A stretch of 8,075 bases of DNA from an uncultured bacterium (GCA_905215145.1 CAJMOW010000054.1:1-8075), one strand, 5' to 3'; shown: positions 1-6,426, numbered from the stretch's first letter. A program made the numbers and translations. The notes: a model not told the origin generated them from the letters alone.

Positions 1-126
1 CAATTGTAGTAAAGAATCAAAACTATTTTTTATATTATTCTTTGCATATATAATTGTAAGAACGATACCTACTACTGATAGTATAATACATAATACTAAT
101 ATTATTTTTTTTATGTTTTTTTTCAT
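1..126 (-). CDS. N-terminal part of a small membrane or exported protein, cut by the window edge
   Basis: The ATG at 126 opens a frame that stays open for 42 codons to the left edge. An AAAGGAG ribosome binding site lies five bases upstream of the ATG. The visible protein starts with a Lys-rich stretch (MKKNIKK), followed by a hydrophobic segment at about residues 8-28, then a polar Asn/Lys/Ser stretch. This is the pattern of a signal anchor or uncleaved signal peptide. A Cys at residue 13 lies inside the hydrophobic stretch and does not form a clear lipobox. It follows the histidine kinase gene in the same direction, but a terminator-like hairpin and its own promoter lie between them. That promoter carries the same 19-bp repeat as the response regulator promoter, so I infer it is controlled by that two-component system. 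No family can be recognised from the visible part. Confidence 0.72.
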   Translation of the reverse strand, partial: MKKNIKKIILVLCIILSVVGIVLTIIYAKNNIKNSFDSLLQL

Positions 127-146
127 TTTTTCTCCTTTCTAAAACA

Positions 147-179
147 AATATATCAATAAATTATTAAATGAATATTAAA
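147..179 (-). promoter_or_regulatory. Promoter of the partial gene with a tandem TTTAAT operator
   Basis: On the minus strand, TTTAAT half-sites at 179-174 and 168-163 are separated by five bases (11 bp start to start). A -10-like TATATT lies at 152-147, ten bases after the second half-site. The half-sites cover the -35 position, as expected for activation by an OmpR-family regulator. The 19 bp at 161-179 are identical to 2123-2141 in front of the response regulator. The predicted transcript start near 140 leaves a short leader containing the AAAGGAG ribosome binding site of the gene starting at 126. Confidence 0.55.
161..179 (-). repeat. 19-bp direct repeat, copy 1 (candidate operator)
   Basis: The minus-strand sequence TTTAATATTCATTTAATAA is identical to the copy at 2123-2141, and the flanking bases differ on both sides. 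It ends 34 bases before the ATG at 126. Confidence 0.85.
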
Positions 180-207
180 AAAAGTTCTATTTTTTAAATA
201 AAACTTT
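177..207 (-). terminator. Intrinsic terminator-like hairpin at the end of the histidine kinase gene
   Basis: Read on the minus strand, AAAGTT (207-202) pairs with AACTTT (186-181). Inside it, TATTT (200-196) pairs with AAATA (192-188), with a T-G wobble joining the two arms and an AAA loop. This makes a stem of about 12 bp followed by TTTT at 180-177. The stem includes the kinase stop codon TAG at 189-187. The pairs are nearly all A-T, so strength is uncertain. Its T tail runs directly into the operator of the next gene. Confidence 0.5.
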
Positions 208-1425
208 AAATGTTGTTGTACCGTTTTGTGATGAAGCATTTATTTTACCATTATGCATTAATACGATGTTTTTAGCAATAGCTAGACCTAAACCATATCT
301 ATTTTCTTTTCTATTCCTTGATTTATCAACTCGGTAAAATCTTTCAAAAATTTTTTCTTCTTCACCTTTAGGTATCTCTTCACCATTGTTTTCAATTTTT
401 AATTCTATAACGCCTTTTTCTTCTTTTAAAGAAACATTAATAGTACTTTTTTTATAGGAATGTTTTATAGCATTATCAAGTAAAATTTCAATTAATTGTT
501 TAATACTATTTTCATCCATATTCATTTTAATATTATCATCTATATTATACAGAATCTTTATATTATGTTCGAATGCTATTCCTTCGAATGTTAATACAGA
601 AAGTTCAGTTATTTTAGATAAATTTAGAAATTCAAATTTAAATGTTTCTTTTTTTTCTGTTGAGGCAAGTTCTAAAAGATCTGTTATTAAAATATTCATT
701 CTATTTGCTTCATTTTTAATATTTTTTAACCATTTAACTTCATTTGGATTATCTTCCAGTGCTTCACTGCTTGCAATTATAACGGAAAGTGGAGTTTTTA
801 ATTCATGTGAAGCATCAGCTATAAATTGTTTTTGTTTATCAAAACTTTCTTTTACTGGTTTTGTTATTTTATTTGAAAGAATTTTTGAAATGAAAAATAC
901 AATAATTTCTAATAAAGTAAATATTAAAAGTGATATTCCAAGTGATGTAAATAATTTTGATTTAATAGTAGTAGTATCTAAAATAATAAGTGCATTATTT
1001 TTTAGATATGAATATGAATAGTTATCAAAATATAAACATCCTATATGTGTTTGCATATTTTTGTTTTCTAATATATTATTATCCAATATTTTTTTAGCCA
1101 TCAAACTAATATCGCTTTCATTTAAACTATTATTTGAATGATTAATAATATCTTTTATATTGTCATTATTATCTAACAAAATTGTATATATTATTGAATC
1201 CATAAATTTAACATTATCCATTGGTTTCATTTCGTTGTCTTCATAGCTTGGAGGTTTTAAATTATTATTTTTTTTACTGTTATCAATAGCAATTCTCAAA
1301 TTATTTTCTATTGAGCTTTTTTGTTCTAAATAGTTTTGTACGTTAAATACTGTTATAAAACTAAGAATACTTAAAGTAAGAATTAAAAATAAAGTAATAA
1401 AAACTTTGTTTTTTAATTTATTCAT
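187..1425 (-). CDS. Membrane sensor histidine kinase (HisKA/HATPase_c)
   Basis: This 412-residue protein is the sensor of a two-component system and should phosphorylate the adjacent OmpR-type regulator. It has a first membrane segment at about 8-28, an extracytoplasmic domain at about 30-157, and a second membrane segment at about 160-180. The HisKA H-box is FIADASHELKTP with the phospho-acceptor His207. The N-box is EILLDNAIKHS (Asn318). The G1 region is ENNGEEIP, with Asn where many kinases have the D of DNG, a substitution I believe is common in Firmicute kinases. An F-box-like ERFYRVDKSR and a G2 box YGLGLAIA (Gly378, Gly380) follow. The sensor domain has a Pro/Asn-rich stretch near 52-70 and no ligand motif I recognise. 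The ATG at 1425 has a GGAGGT site five bases upstream, located inside the end of the regulator gene, which it overlaps by 8 bases. The kinase looks intact although its regulator is frameshifted. Confidence 0.95.
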   Translation of the reverse strand: MNKLKNKVFITLFLILTLSILSFITVFNVQNYLEQKSSIENNLRIAIDNSKKNNNLKPPSYEDNEMKPMDNVKFMDSIIYTILLDNNDNIKDIINHSNNSLNESDISLMAKKILDNNILENKNMQTHIGCLYFDNYSYSYLKNNALIILDTTTIKSKLFTSLGISLLIFTLLEIIVFFISKILSNKITKPVKESFDKQKQFIADASHELKTPLSVIIASSEALEDNPNEVKWLKNIKNEANRMNILITDLLELASTEKKETFKFEFLNLSKITELSVLTFEGIAFEHNIKILYNIDDNIKMNMDENSIKQLIEILLDNAIKHSYKKSTINVSLKEEKGVIELKIENNGEEIPKGEEEKIFERFYRVDKSRNRKENRYGLGLAIAKNIVLMHNGKINASSQNGTTTFKVLFKK

Positions 1426-2084
1426 TTTCTACCTCCATTTTATAACCTAAGCCTCTAACAGCTTTTATATTTATTGTTGAACCTATTGCTTTTATTTTTC
1501 TCCTAATAAAAGATAAATAAACTTCTAAATTATTTGATTCACTTTCATTTTCTATTCCCCATATTTTGTCATATAATTGTTCTTTAGATAATACTAAATT
1601 TGAATTAATAAGAAAATATTCTAATAATTGAAATTCTTTGCAAACTAACTCAACAGATTCGTTTGTTTTAACACAGGTAAGATTTAATGTAGAAGTATTT
1701 AATTCTAAATCGCCATATTTTAATATATTTTTTTTCTTTATATTGTTTTTTAATTGAATATTAACTCTAGCTACTAATTCATCCATATGAAAAGGTTTTG
1801 TAATATAATCATTTGCTCCATTTTCAAGACCATTTAATTTATCTTCAAGTGTTGATTTAGCCGTTAACATGATAATTTTTGTTTCTATTTTCGTTTAAAA
1901 TTTCAAAACCATTTTTACCTGGTAACATTACATCTAATATAATTAAATCATATATATTTGTAGTTGCATTATATAATCCTTCTTCTCCATCTGTACATAC
2001 ATCAACAAAATAATTTTCTTTTTTTAATCTATTAAAAATAACATCAGCTAAATTAAATTCATCTTCAATAATTAATATACGCAT
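1418..2084 (-). pseudogene. OmpR/PhoB-family response regulator, frameshifted in the receiver domain
   Basis: The N-terminal piece starts at ATG 2084 (MRILIIEDE), with GGAG eight bases upstream, and ends at a stop at 1859-1857. A GTG three codons earlier (2093) is possible but lies too close to that site. This piece has the acidic pair Glu7/Asp8 and phospho-acceptor Asp51 in ILDVMLPG. The rest, in another frame (open from 1894, first ATG 1870, to 1418), has MLTAKS (Thr switch), the conserved Lys of ITKPF, and a winged-helix domain ending VRGLGYKME. Between GFEIL and MLTA the family usually has about 13 residues. Here there are 25 bases, so about 13-14 bases seem to be missing and the downstream frame is lost. 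No ribosome binding site precedes ATG 1870. The gene overlaps the kinase by 8 bases. It is either a real inactivating deletion or an assembly error; all other conserved residues survive, so the break is recent. Confidence 0.85.
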
Positions 2085-2109
2085 AAAAATCACTCCAACT
2101 ATAGTTTAA

Positions 2110-2141
2110 ATTATATGTTTTTTTATTAAATGAATATTAAA
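2110..2141 (-). promoter_or_regulatory. Promoter of the regulator-kinase operon with a tandem TTTAAT operator
   Basis: On the minus strand, TTTAAT half-sites lie at 2141-2136 and 2130-2125, 11 bp apart. A consensus -10 TATAAT follows at 2115-2110, nine bases after the second half-site. The half-sites occupy the -35 position and there is no good TTGACA, as expected for an activator-dependent promoter. The predicted start near 2103 gives a leader of about 19 bases before ATG 2084. The same 19 bp occur before the gene at 126, so this is probably an autoregulatory site for the response regulator. Confidence 0.6.
2123..2141 (-). repeat. 19-bp direct repeat, copy 2 (candidate operator)
   Basis: This copy is identical to 161-179 and in the same orientation relative to the gene it precedes. 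It ends 38 bases before the regulator ATG at 2084. It also lies in the divergent region upstream of the ZIP transporter gene, but about 95 bases from that start, so a role there is less likely. Confidence 0.85.
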
Positions 2142-2234
2142 TATCAATATAAGTATAACAAAAATTCTAATATTACCCAAACATTATTTATAAAATAACA
2201 TACAATAATCATGAATGAATAAAAGGAGGATTAT

Positions 2235-3035
2235 ATGTTAGAATGGTTTAGTAGTTTAAATTATGTAATTCAAGCATTAATTGCGACTATATTTACTTGG
2301 ACAGTAACTGCATTAGGTGCGAGCATCGTTTTCTTATTTAAAAAAATAAATAAAAGTATTATGGATGCAATGTTGGGATTTGCAGCAGGAGTTATGATTG
2401 CAGCATCTTTCTGGTCATTACTTTCACCATCAATAGAAATGTCTAAAACACTTAATTTAAATCCTTGGTTAATTGCATCTATTGGTTTTATACTTGGGGG
2501 ATTATTGTTATTTATAGGAGACAAAATATTTGATAGATTAGAAAAAAACAAAAATAAGAATGAAAAAAATAAAATGAAACGTTGTATGATGTTAATATTC
2601 TCTATAACTCTTCATAACATTCCTGAAGGTTTAGCAGTCGGTGTTGCATTTGGTTCAATTGCATATGGTTTAGTTGGTGCAACAGAAAGTGCAGCAATTA
2701 TGTTAGCACTTGGAATAGGAATACAAAATTTTCCAGAAGGAACAGCTATTTCTATTCCTCTTAGAAGAGAGGGAATGTCTAGAAAGAAAGCATTTTTTTA
2801 TGGACAATTAAGTGGAATTGTAGAACCAATATCTGGAGTAATTGGTGCATTAATAGTATTAAAAATTAGATTTTTACTTCCGTTTTTATTAGCTTTTGCA
2901 GCAGGTGCAATGATATATGTTGTTGTAGAAGAATTAATCCCAGAAAGTCAAACTAATAAAAAAAAGGAGCTTATGGCCCTTTTCACATTAATTGGTTTTA
3001 TAGTCATGATGATTTTAGATGTAGCGCTAGGTTAA
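2235..3035 (+). CDS. ZIP-family divalent metal transporter (GufA type)
   Basis: This 266-residue integral membrane protein should move divalent metal ions such as Zn2+, and possibly Mn2+ or Fe2+, into the cytoplasm. Two family metal-site motifs are clear: HNIPEG at 127-132 in the fourth membrane helix and QNFPEG at 164-169 in the fifth. A further helix holds GQLSGIVEP with Glu196, and EELIPES follows near 232. Hydrophobic helices lie at about 10-35, 43-62, 77-97, 117-140, 150-172, 188-209, 213-234 and 247-264, matching the usual eight. A short Lys/Asn-rich cytoplasmic loop (103-115) stands where other ZIPs have a His-rich loop; none of its residues is His. The pairing of HNIPEG and QNFPEG with a following IPLRREG stretch is typical of the GufA/ZupT-like branch. 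The ATG has a strong AAAAGGAGG site. It is transcribed divergently from the two-component genes; I see no clear sigma-A promoter or metal-regulator box upstream. The exact metal cannot be told from sequence. Confidence 0.93.
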   Translation: MLEWFSSLNYVIQALIATIFTWTVTALGASIVFLFKKINKSIMDAMLGFAAGVMIAASFWSLLSPSIEMSKTLNLNPWLIASIGFILGGLLLFIGDKIFDRLEKNKNKNEKNKMKRCMMLIFSITLHNIPEGLAVGVAFGSIAYGLVGATESAAIMLALGIGIQNFPEGTAISIPLRREGMSRKKAFFYGQLSGIVEPISGVIGALIVLKIRFLLPFLLAFAAGAMIYVVVEELIPESQTNKKKELMALFTLIGFIVMMILDVALG

Positions 3036-3654
3036 TTCCTAGTTTTTTCTTTAACTTTTTATTGTAGTAAATAATTATAAATATTATAAAAGCTATTAAT
3101 AAAACTATAAAAGCTAATTTTGAATATGTATTAAATATATTAACTATAGCGTGCCATCTTTCACCAAGTAAATTTCCTAAAAATACTAGTACAGTATTCC
3201 AAATTAATGAACCTAAAAAGGTATAAAGTAAAAATTTTGAAATACTCATTTCTGACATGCCTGCAGGTATAGAAATTAAGCTTCTTACTATTGGAATAAA
3301 TCTGCAAAAAAACACAGTTTTATTTCCTTTATTATCAAACCATTTATCAGCTTTTTCTATATCTTCTTCTTTTAATCTAAGAATTTTCCCTATTTTACCA
3401 GATACTATTTTTTTTAATCTTTCTTTATTAAGTATTTTTCCAACATAATATAAAACAATTCCACCTACTAAAGATCCTAATGTCGCAAATAAAATAACAA
3501 GTGCTATATTAAGTTTTGAGTGAACTGTCATAAAACCACCAAAAGCAAGTATTAATTCGCTTGGTATCGGTGGAAATATATTTTCAATAGCTATTAAAAG
3601 AAAAATACCAAAGTAACCAAACTCATTCATCATTGAAATGATTAATTGTTCCAA
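3004..3654 (-). CDS. DedA-family (VTT domain) membrane protein
   Basis: This 216-residue polytopic membrane protein belongs to the DedA/SNARE-associated family, several members of which are now known as undecaprenyl-phosphate or phospholipid flippases. Seen motifs are ENIFPPIPSE at 24-33 (acidic and Pro-rich re-entrant segment) and FFCRFIPIVRSLISIPAG at 115-132, with the two conserved arginines Arg118 and Arg124. Hydrophobic segments lie at about 12-30, 34-72, 118-160 and 175-196, and the end is Lys-rich. The start is a TTG at 3654 with GAGG eight bases upstream; homologous proteins as I recall them begin with a similar ME-Q-L stretch, which favours TTG over the ATG pair at codons 8-9. It begins 22 bases after the GatD-like B gene in the same direction, so it is probably the last gene of the Mur-ligase operon. 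A carrier-lipid flippase would fit envelope precursor chemistry. Its last 10 codons overlap the ZIP gene on the other strand. Confidence 0.9.
   Translation of the reverse strand: MEQLIISMMNEFGYFGIFLLIAIENIFPPIPSELILAFGGFMTVHSKLNIALVILFATLGSLVGGIVLYYVGKILNKERLKKIVSGKIGKILRLKEEDIEKADKWFDNKGNKTVFFCRFIPIVRSLISIPAGMSEMSISKFLLYTFLGSLIWNTVLVFLGNLLGERWHAIVNIFNTYSKLAFIVLLIAFIIFIIIYYNKKLKKKLGINLALHLKSS
3027..3048 (+). terminator. Intrinsic terminator of the ZIP gene, inside the DedA gene
   Basis: CTAGG (3027-3031) and CCTAG (3038-3042) form a five-pair stem with a six-base loop, followed by six T at 3043-3048. The ZIP stop codon TAA (3033-3035) lies in the loop. The stem is short, so efficiency is uncertain. 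On the opposite strand the same hairpin has no T tail and encodes part of the DedA C-terminus. Confidence 0.5.
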
Positions 3655-3676
3655 AATATCAACCTCACTATTTTAA

Positions 3677-4381
3677 TTATATAATATATTTTTTTCTATT
3701 TTCTAGTAATTCTAATCTGTTTTTATAGTTTTGTATTATATCTTTTTTATATTCTAATTTAAAGTCTTTATTTTTTAATTTAATTAAATAATCTGTAAAA
3801 TATGGATTTAATATAAGAAGTGGTCCTAACAATTGTGTGGCAAAAAAATTTCTATAATGAATTCCTTCATATTTAAAGTTAAGATTCATTCCAACACAAC
3901 CATCATGTACTTCTATAAATGGATATTTATTATCTCCATACATCATGGTAAATTGACTTTTATTTCCAACAATTTTAAATTTTTCAAAATTACCAAGAAA
4001 TAATGAATTATGTCTTTTAGTTTTATTTCTTTCAAAATAAACATCAAATAAACCTAAACATTTTTGTTTTTTATCATTTTCTATAATATAATTTCCAATT
4101 ATTTCTGTTGCCATTCCTGTAAATAAAACAATTACATCTTTTTCTATACATTCAATTAAATTTTTTTTATATTTAGTTAGTTTTTCAACGATTATTTTTT
4201 GATATTCTTCAGACATAGAACCTAAATAAATCATATCAACTTTATTTTTAATAAAATATGGCTCTTTGTTAATTGAAGTATAAATAAATTTAGCTTTTGG
4301 CATACATTTTTCAAGATATGTAATGTTTGCATAATCACCAAATATATTTGTTAGTTCTGGATACAATATTTCTACAACCAT
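3677..4381 (-). CDS. GatD-like class I glutamine amidotransferase-fold protein B, catalytic residues missing
   Basis: This 234-residue protein is homologous to GatD, the glutaminase subunit that feeds ammonia to MurT during amidation of lipid II D-Glu. Recognisable parts are the N-terminal ILYPELTNIFGDYAN (GatD usually HLYPDLLNLYGDRGN), the segment IYLGSMSEE (usually GGGQD), and the C-terminal YEGIHYRNFFATQLLGPLL (usually YKNxxGTYLHGPLL). The nucleophile elbow, usually CGGYQ, reads LFTGMATEIIG at 86-96 with no Cys. The usual His before GPLL is Leu185. Both glutaminase residues are therefore gone, and glutamine hydrolysis is not expected; I infer a structural or substrate-positioning role beside MurT-like B. 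I chose the ATG at 4381 rather than the upstream ATG at 4402 because AAAGGAG lies eight bases before it and it forms a TAATG one-base overlap with the MurT-like B stop, a mark of translational coupling. It is followed 22 bases later by the DedA gene. Confidence 0.82.
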   Translation of the reverse strand: MVVEILYPELTNIFGDYANITYLEKCMPKAKFIYTSINKEPYFIKNKVDMIYLGSMSEEYQKIIVEKLTKYKKNLIECIEKDVIVLFTGMATEIIGNYIIENDKKQKCLGLFDVYFERNKTKRHNSLFLGNFEKFKIVGNKSQFTMMYGDNKYPFIEVHDGCVGMNLNFKYEGIHYRNFFATQLLGPLLILNPYFTDYLIKLKNKDFKLEYKKDIIQNYKNRLELLENRKKYII

Positions 4382-5754
4382 TATTTTTTCTCCTTTAACC
4401 ATTTTTCTCTTATTTTATCTCTTAGTTTTCTTGGTCTTGTAATATTTTCAACATCATATAAAATCATAATTCTATCAATTTCATCAAATGTAACATGTTC
4501 TAATGTTGAATCTTCATCTGGAACACAAATAATTTTTCTTTGATCAATTCCCGCCATCATCATTGCAATTTTATAGTCAAGTGCTAAATAACTTCCAACA
4601 ATTATTTTTTTAATATTATCTTTTTTTAAATAACTAAAATCTGTTTCATAAATCCATGTAACTGTTTCTGATTTATCTTTTATGCAATATTCTTCAGTGA
4701 GTAACATTATTATTTCTATGTTTTCATCTATTTCATTTATATGTTCAAAAATTGTTGAAGCAGAAGAACCATTTTGGCCTTTTGCTACTTGTAAATCAAA
4801 TTTCATTCCATTTTCATTAATAAAATTTTCTCTTGAAATTGGAACTTTAATTTTTTCTGAAAGTTTTTGTATTTTATTATCATCATATCCCATAACTTTA
4901 AATAGTGTTATAACAGCTAGTGTATTAAAAACATTAAATAAAGATGGTGAAGTTATTTTATATTGATTTATTTTTTTAGAGTGTACTACATCAAAGGTCA
5001 TATTTTTGTAATCTATATTTTTACCTATATATTCAGCAGTTTTAGATTTAAATCCACAATTTGAACATTTTACTTTTCCTAGATGTCTATAATGTTGATA
5101 TTCATATTCTATTTTTTCATAACATTTTGGGCATACTGGAAAATCAGTATTTTTTGGAATCGAAATAACATCATTTGTTTTATCTATTCCATAAAAATAT
5201 GTTTTGTTTTTAATTTTCATCATACTACTAATTGGATCATCTGCATTTAATATAACTACAGTATCTGGAACCAAATTAAAAGCTGTTTCTAGTCTATCAA
5301 AAATAAAGCTTACGTAAGCATTTCTTTTAATAGAATCTCTAAATAAATTAGTTACTACCATATAATTTGGTTTAATATATGGTAATGTATAAGGTGCGGT
5401 CATTTCATCTATTTCAATAACTGCAACATCTTTTCTTGGTTTATTAAAAATAGTTACTGCATCTAATAAACATCTAGTGTGTCCAGCTAAATTATTTGCA
5501 CCCCAATCATTATATGAAACTGTTTTTCCATCTAATCTTAATATATCAGTAATAAGACTTGAAACTGTTGTTTTGCCATTTGTTCCAGTAACTCCTATAA
5601 CAAGTTTTGGCTTGCTTATATATTTTATAAAATTATCACAAAATCTATAAGCTAAAAGTCCTGGTCTATCATTTTTTTCAATTCCTCTAATTTTATATAT
5701 TAACATTAAAAATTTAGCTGCCCATAGGCCTAAAAAAAACTTAACTTTTTGCAT
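4381..5754 (-). CDS. MurT-like Mur ligase B (central Mur domain, Cys4 zinc ribbon, DUF1727)
   Basis: This 457-residue protein has the MurT layout. After a hydrophobic N-terminus comes a canonical Mur-ligase P-loop VTGTNGKTT (55-63), then IEIDE (113-117), NLFRD (136-140) and LNADDP (169-174). A zinc ribbon follows with CPKC (208-211) and CSNC (230-233), then a C-terminal DUF1727-type domain. In MurT this fold activates the D-Glu carboxylate of lipid II with ATP and amidates it. Two family regions are altered. The stretch after NLFRD reads SIKRNAYV rather than the usual QxDRYGE, and the DUF1727 signature, usually DxSWI(Y/W)D, reads TVTWIYE (364-370), so the first Asp is Thr and the last is Glu. 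The Asp in this area is, as I recall, proposed to complete the GatD triad in known complexes. The partner GatD-like B lacks its Cys and His, so the change is consistent. Start ATG 5754 has AAAGGAG six bases upstream, 18 bases after the previous gene. Ligase activity is likely; the substrate is unknown. Confidence 0.87.
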   Translation of the reverse strand: MQKVKFFLGLWAAKFLMLIYKIRGIEKNDRPGLLAYRFCDNFIKYISKPKLVIGVTGTNGKTTVSSLITDILRLDGKTVSYNDWGANNLAGHTRCLLDAVTIFNKPRKDVAVIEIDEMTAPYTLPYIKPNYMVVTNLFRDSIKRNAYVSFIFDRLETAFNLVPDTVVILNADDPISSMMKIKNKTYFYGIDKTNDVISIPKNTDFPVCPKCYEKIEYEYQHYRHLGKVKCSNCGFKSKTAEYIGKNIDYKNMTFDVVHSKKINQYKITSPSLFNVFNTLAVITLFKVMGYDDNKIQKLSEKIKVPISRENFINENGMKFDLQVAKGQNGSSASTIFEHINEIDENIEIIMLLTEEYCIKDKSETVTWIYETDFSYLKKDNIKKIIVGSYLALDYKIAMMMAGIDQRKIICVPDEDSTLEHVTFDEIDRIMILYDVENITRPRKLRDKIREKWLKEKK

Positions 5755-5772
5755 ACAATTCTCCTTTAATAC

Positions 5773-6426
5773 TTAATTATAATAAGTTTCTACGTACGAT
5801 TTAGAAGCTTTTTTATCTATTTCAAAATCAAATTTTCTAAATTTGAAATCATTTTTTTTACTAATTATTAAATTTTTAATAAATTTTTGTGAAAAATTTG
5901 GATTTCTAATTAATAATGGACCTATAATATAAGTTCCATAAAAATTTTTATAATGAATCCCAATTTCTGAATTATTAAATATTGGATTGTTATTATTTTC
6001 AATTAATGTATCTCTATTTTGAAACCCTATTATATTATCTAATATTACATCTCCAACTAATCTAGCATTTGAATAAGAAATATTGAAATCAAATATATTT
6101 AAAGCTTCAGTATCACCTATTTTTTTTGAAAAAACATTAATACTATTTCCTGTTACAAGCATAAATTTATTATTTTCAATATATTCTTTTACTTGTTGTT
6201 TATATTTCTTTAAATCTTCTAATACAAGTAAAGTAGATTTTTTTGTACCAGACCCAATATATATTAAATCATATTTTTCAAACTCAATTTTATCATTTAG
6301 TGATAATTTATCTATTATTACATTAATTTTTTGTTTTTTTAATTGATACTCTATTACCTTAAGGTTTCCTATTTCACCATACAAATTCATTAAATCATAA
6401 TAAAGATGTGCGACTCTAATTATCAT
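5773..6426 (-). CDS. GatD-like class I glutamine amidotransferase-fold protein A, catalytic residues missing
   Basis: This 217-residue GatD homologue has the expected opening VAHLYYDLMNLYGEIGN (5-21), a GSGTK segment (58-62) where GatD has GGGQD, IIGFQNR (132-138; usually GFENH), and the closing HYKNFYGTYIIGPLLIRNP (158-176). The nucleophile elbow is MLVTGNSINVFS (89-100), with no Cys, and the His of TYLHGPLL is Ile168. The glutaminase function should be lost while the fold and the MurT-facing C-terminal region look conserved. It overlaps the MurT-like A gene by 11 bases, and its GGAGG site, six bases before ATG 6426, lies inside the last codons of that gene, so the two should be made together. 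The protein is shorter than its paralogue B, mostly at the C-terminus, and clearly diverged from it, so the duplication is old. It could bind a ligand other than glutamine; nothing in the sequence shows which. Confidence 0.83.
   Translation of the reverse strand: MIIRVAHLYYDLMNLYGEIGNLKVIEYQLKKQKINVIIDKLSLNDKIEFEKYDLIYIGSGTKKSTLLVLEDLKKYKQQVKEYIENNKFMLVTGNSINVFSKKIGDTEALNIFDFNISYSNARLVGDVILDNIIGFQNRDTLIENNNNPIFNNSEIGIHYKNFYGTYIIGPLLIRNPNFSQKFIKNLIISKKNDFKFRKFDFEIDKKASKSYVETYYN

Noticed and set aside
1857..1894. Programmed +1 frameshifting or reinitiation at ATG 1870 to make a working regulator
   Set aside because: No slippery sequence with a stimulatory element is apparent, no ribosome binding site precedes ATG 1870, and a shifted product would still lack about four to five residues between the phosphorylation site and the Thr switch.
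2184..2198. Inverted repeat TTATTT-ATA-AAATAA upstream of the ZIP gene as a metal-regulator operator
   Set aside because: It is only six A/T bases per arm, easily expected by chance at this base composition, and does not match a Fur, Zur or MntR box that I know.
3896..3898. Cys162 of GatD-like B as a relocated nucleophile
   Set aside because: It lies in a DGCVGMN loop near the C-terminal part, far in sequence from the nucleophile elbow, and GatD-like A has no equivalent Cys.
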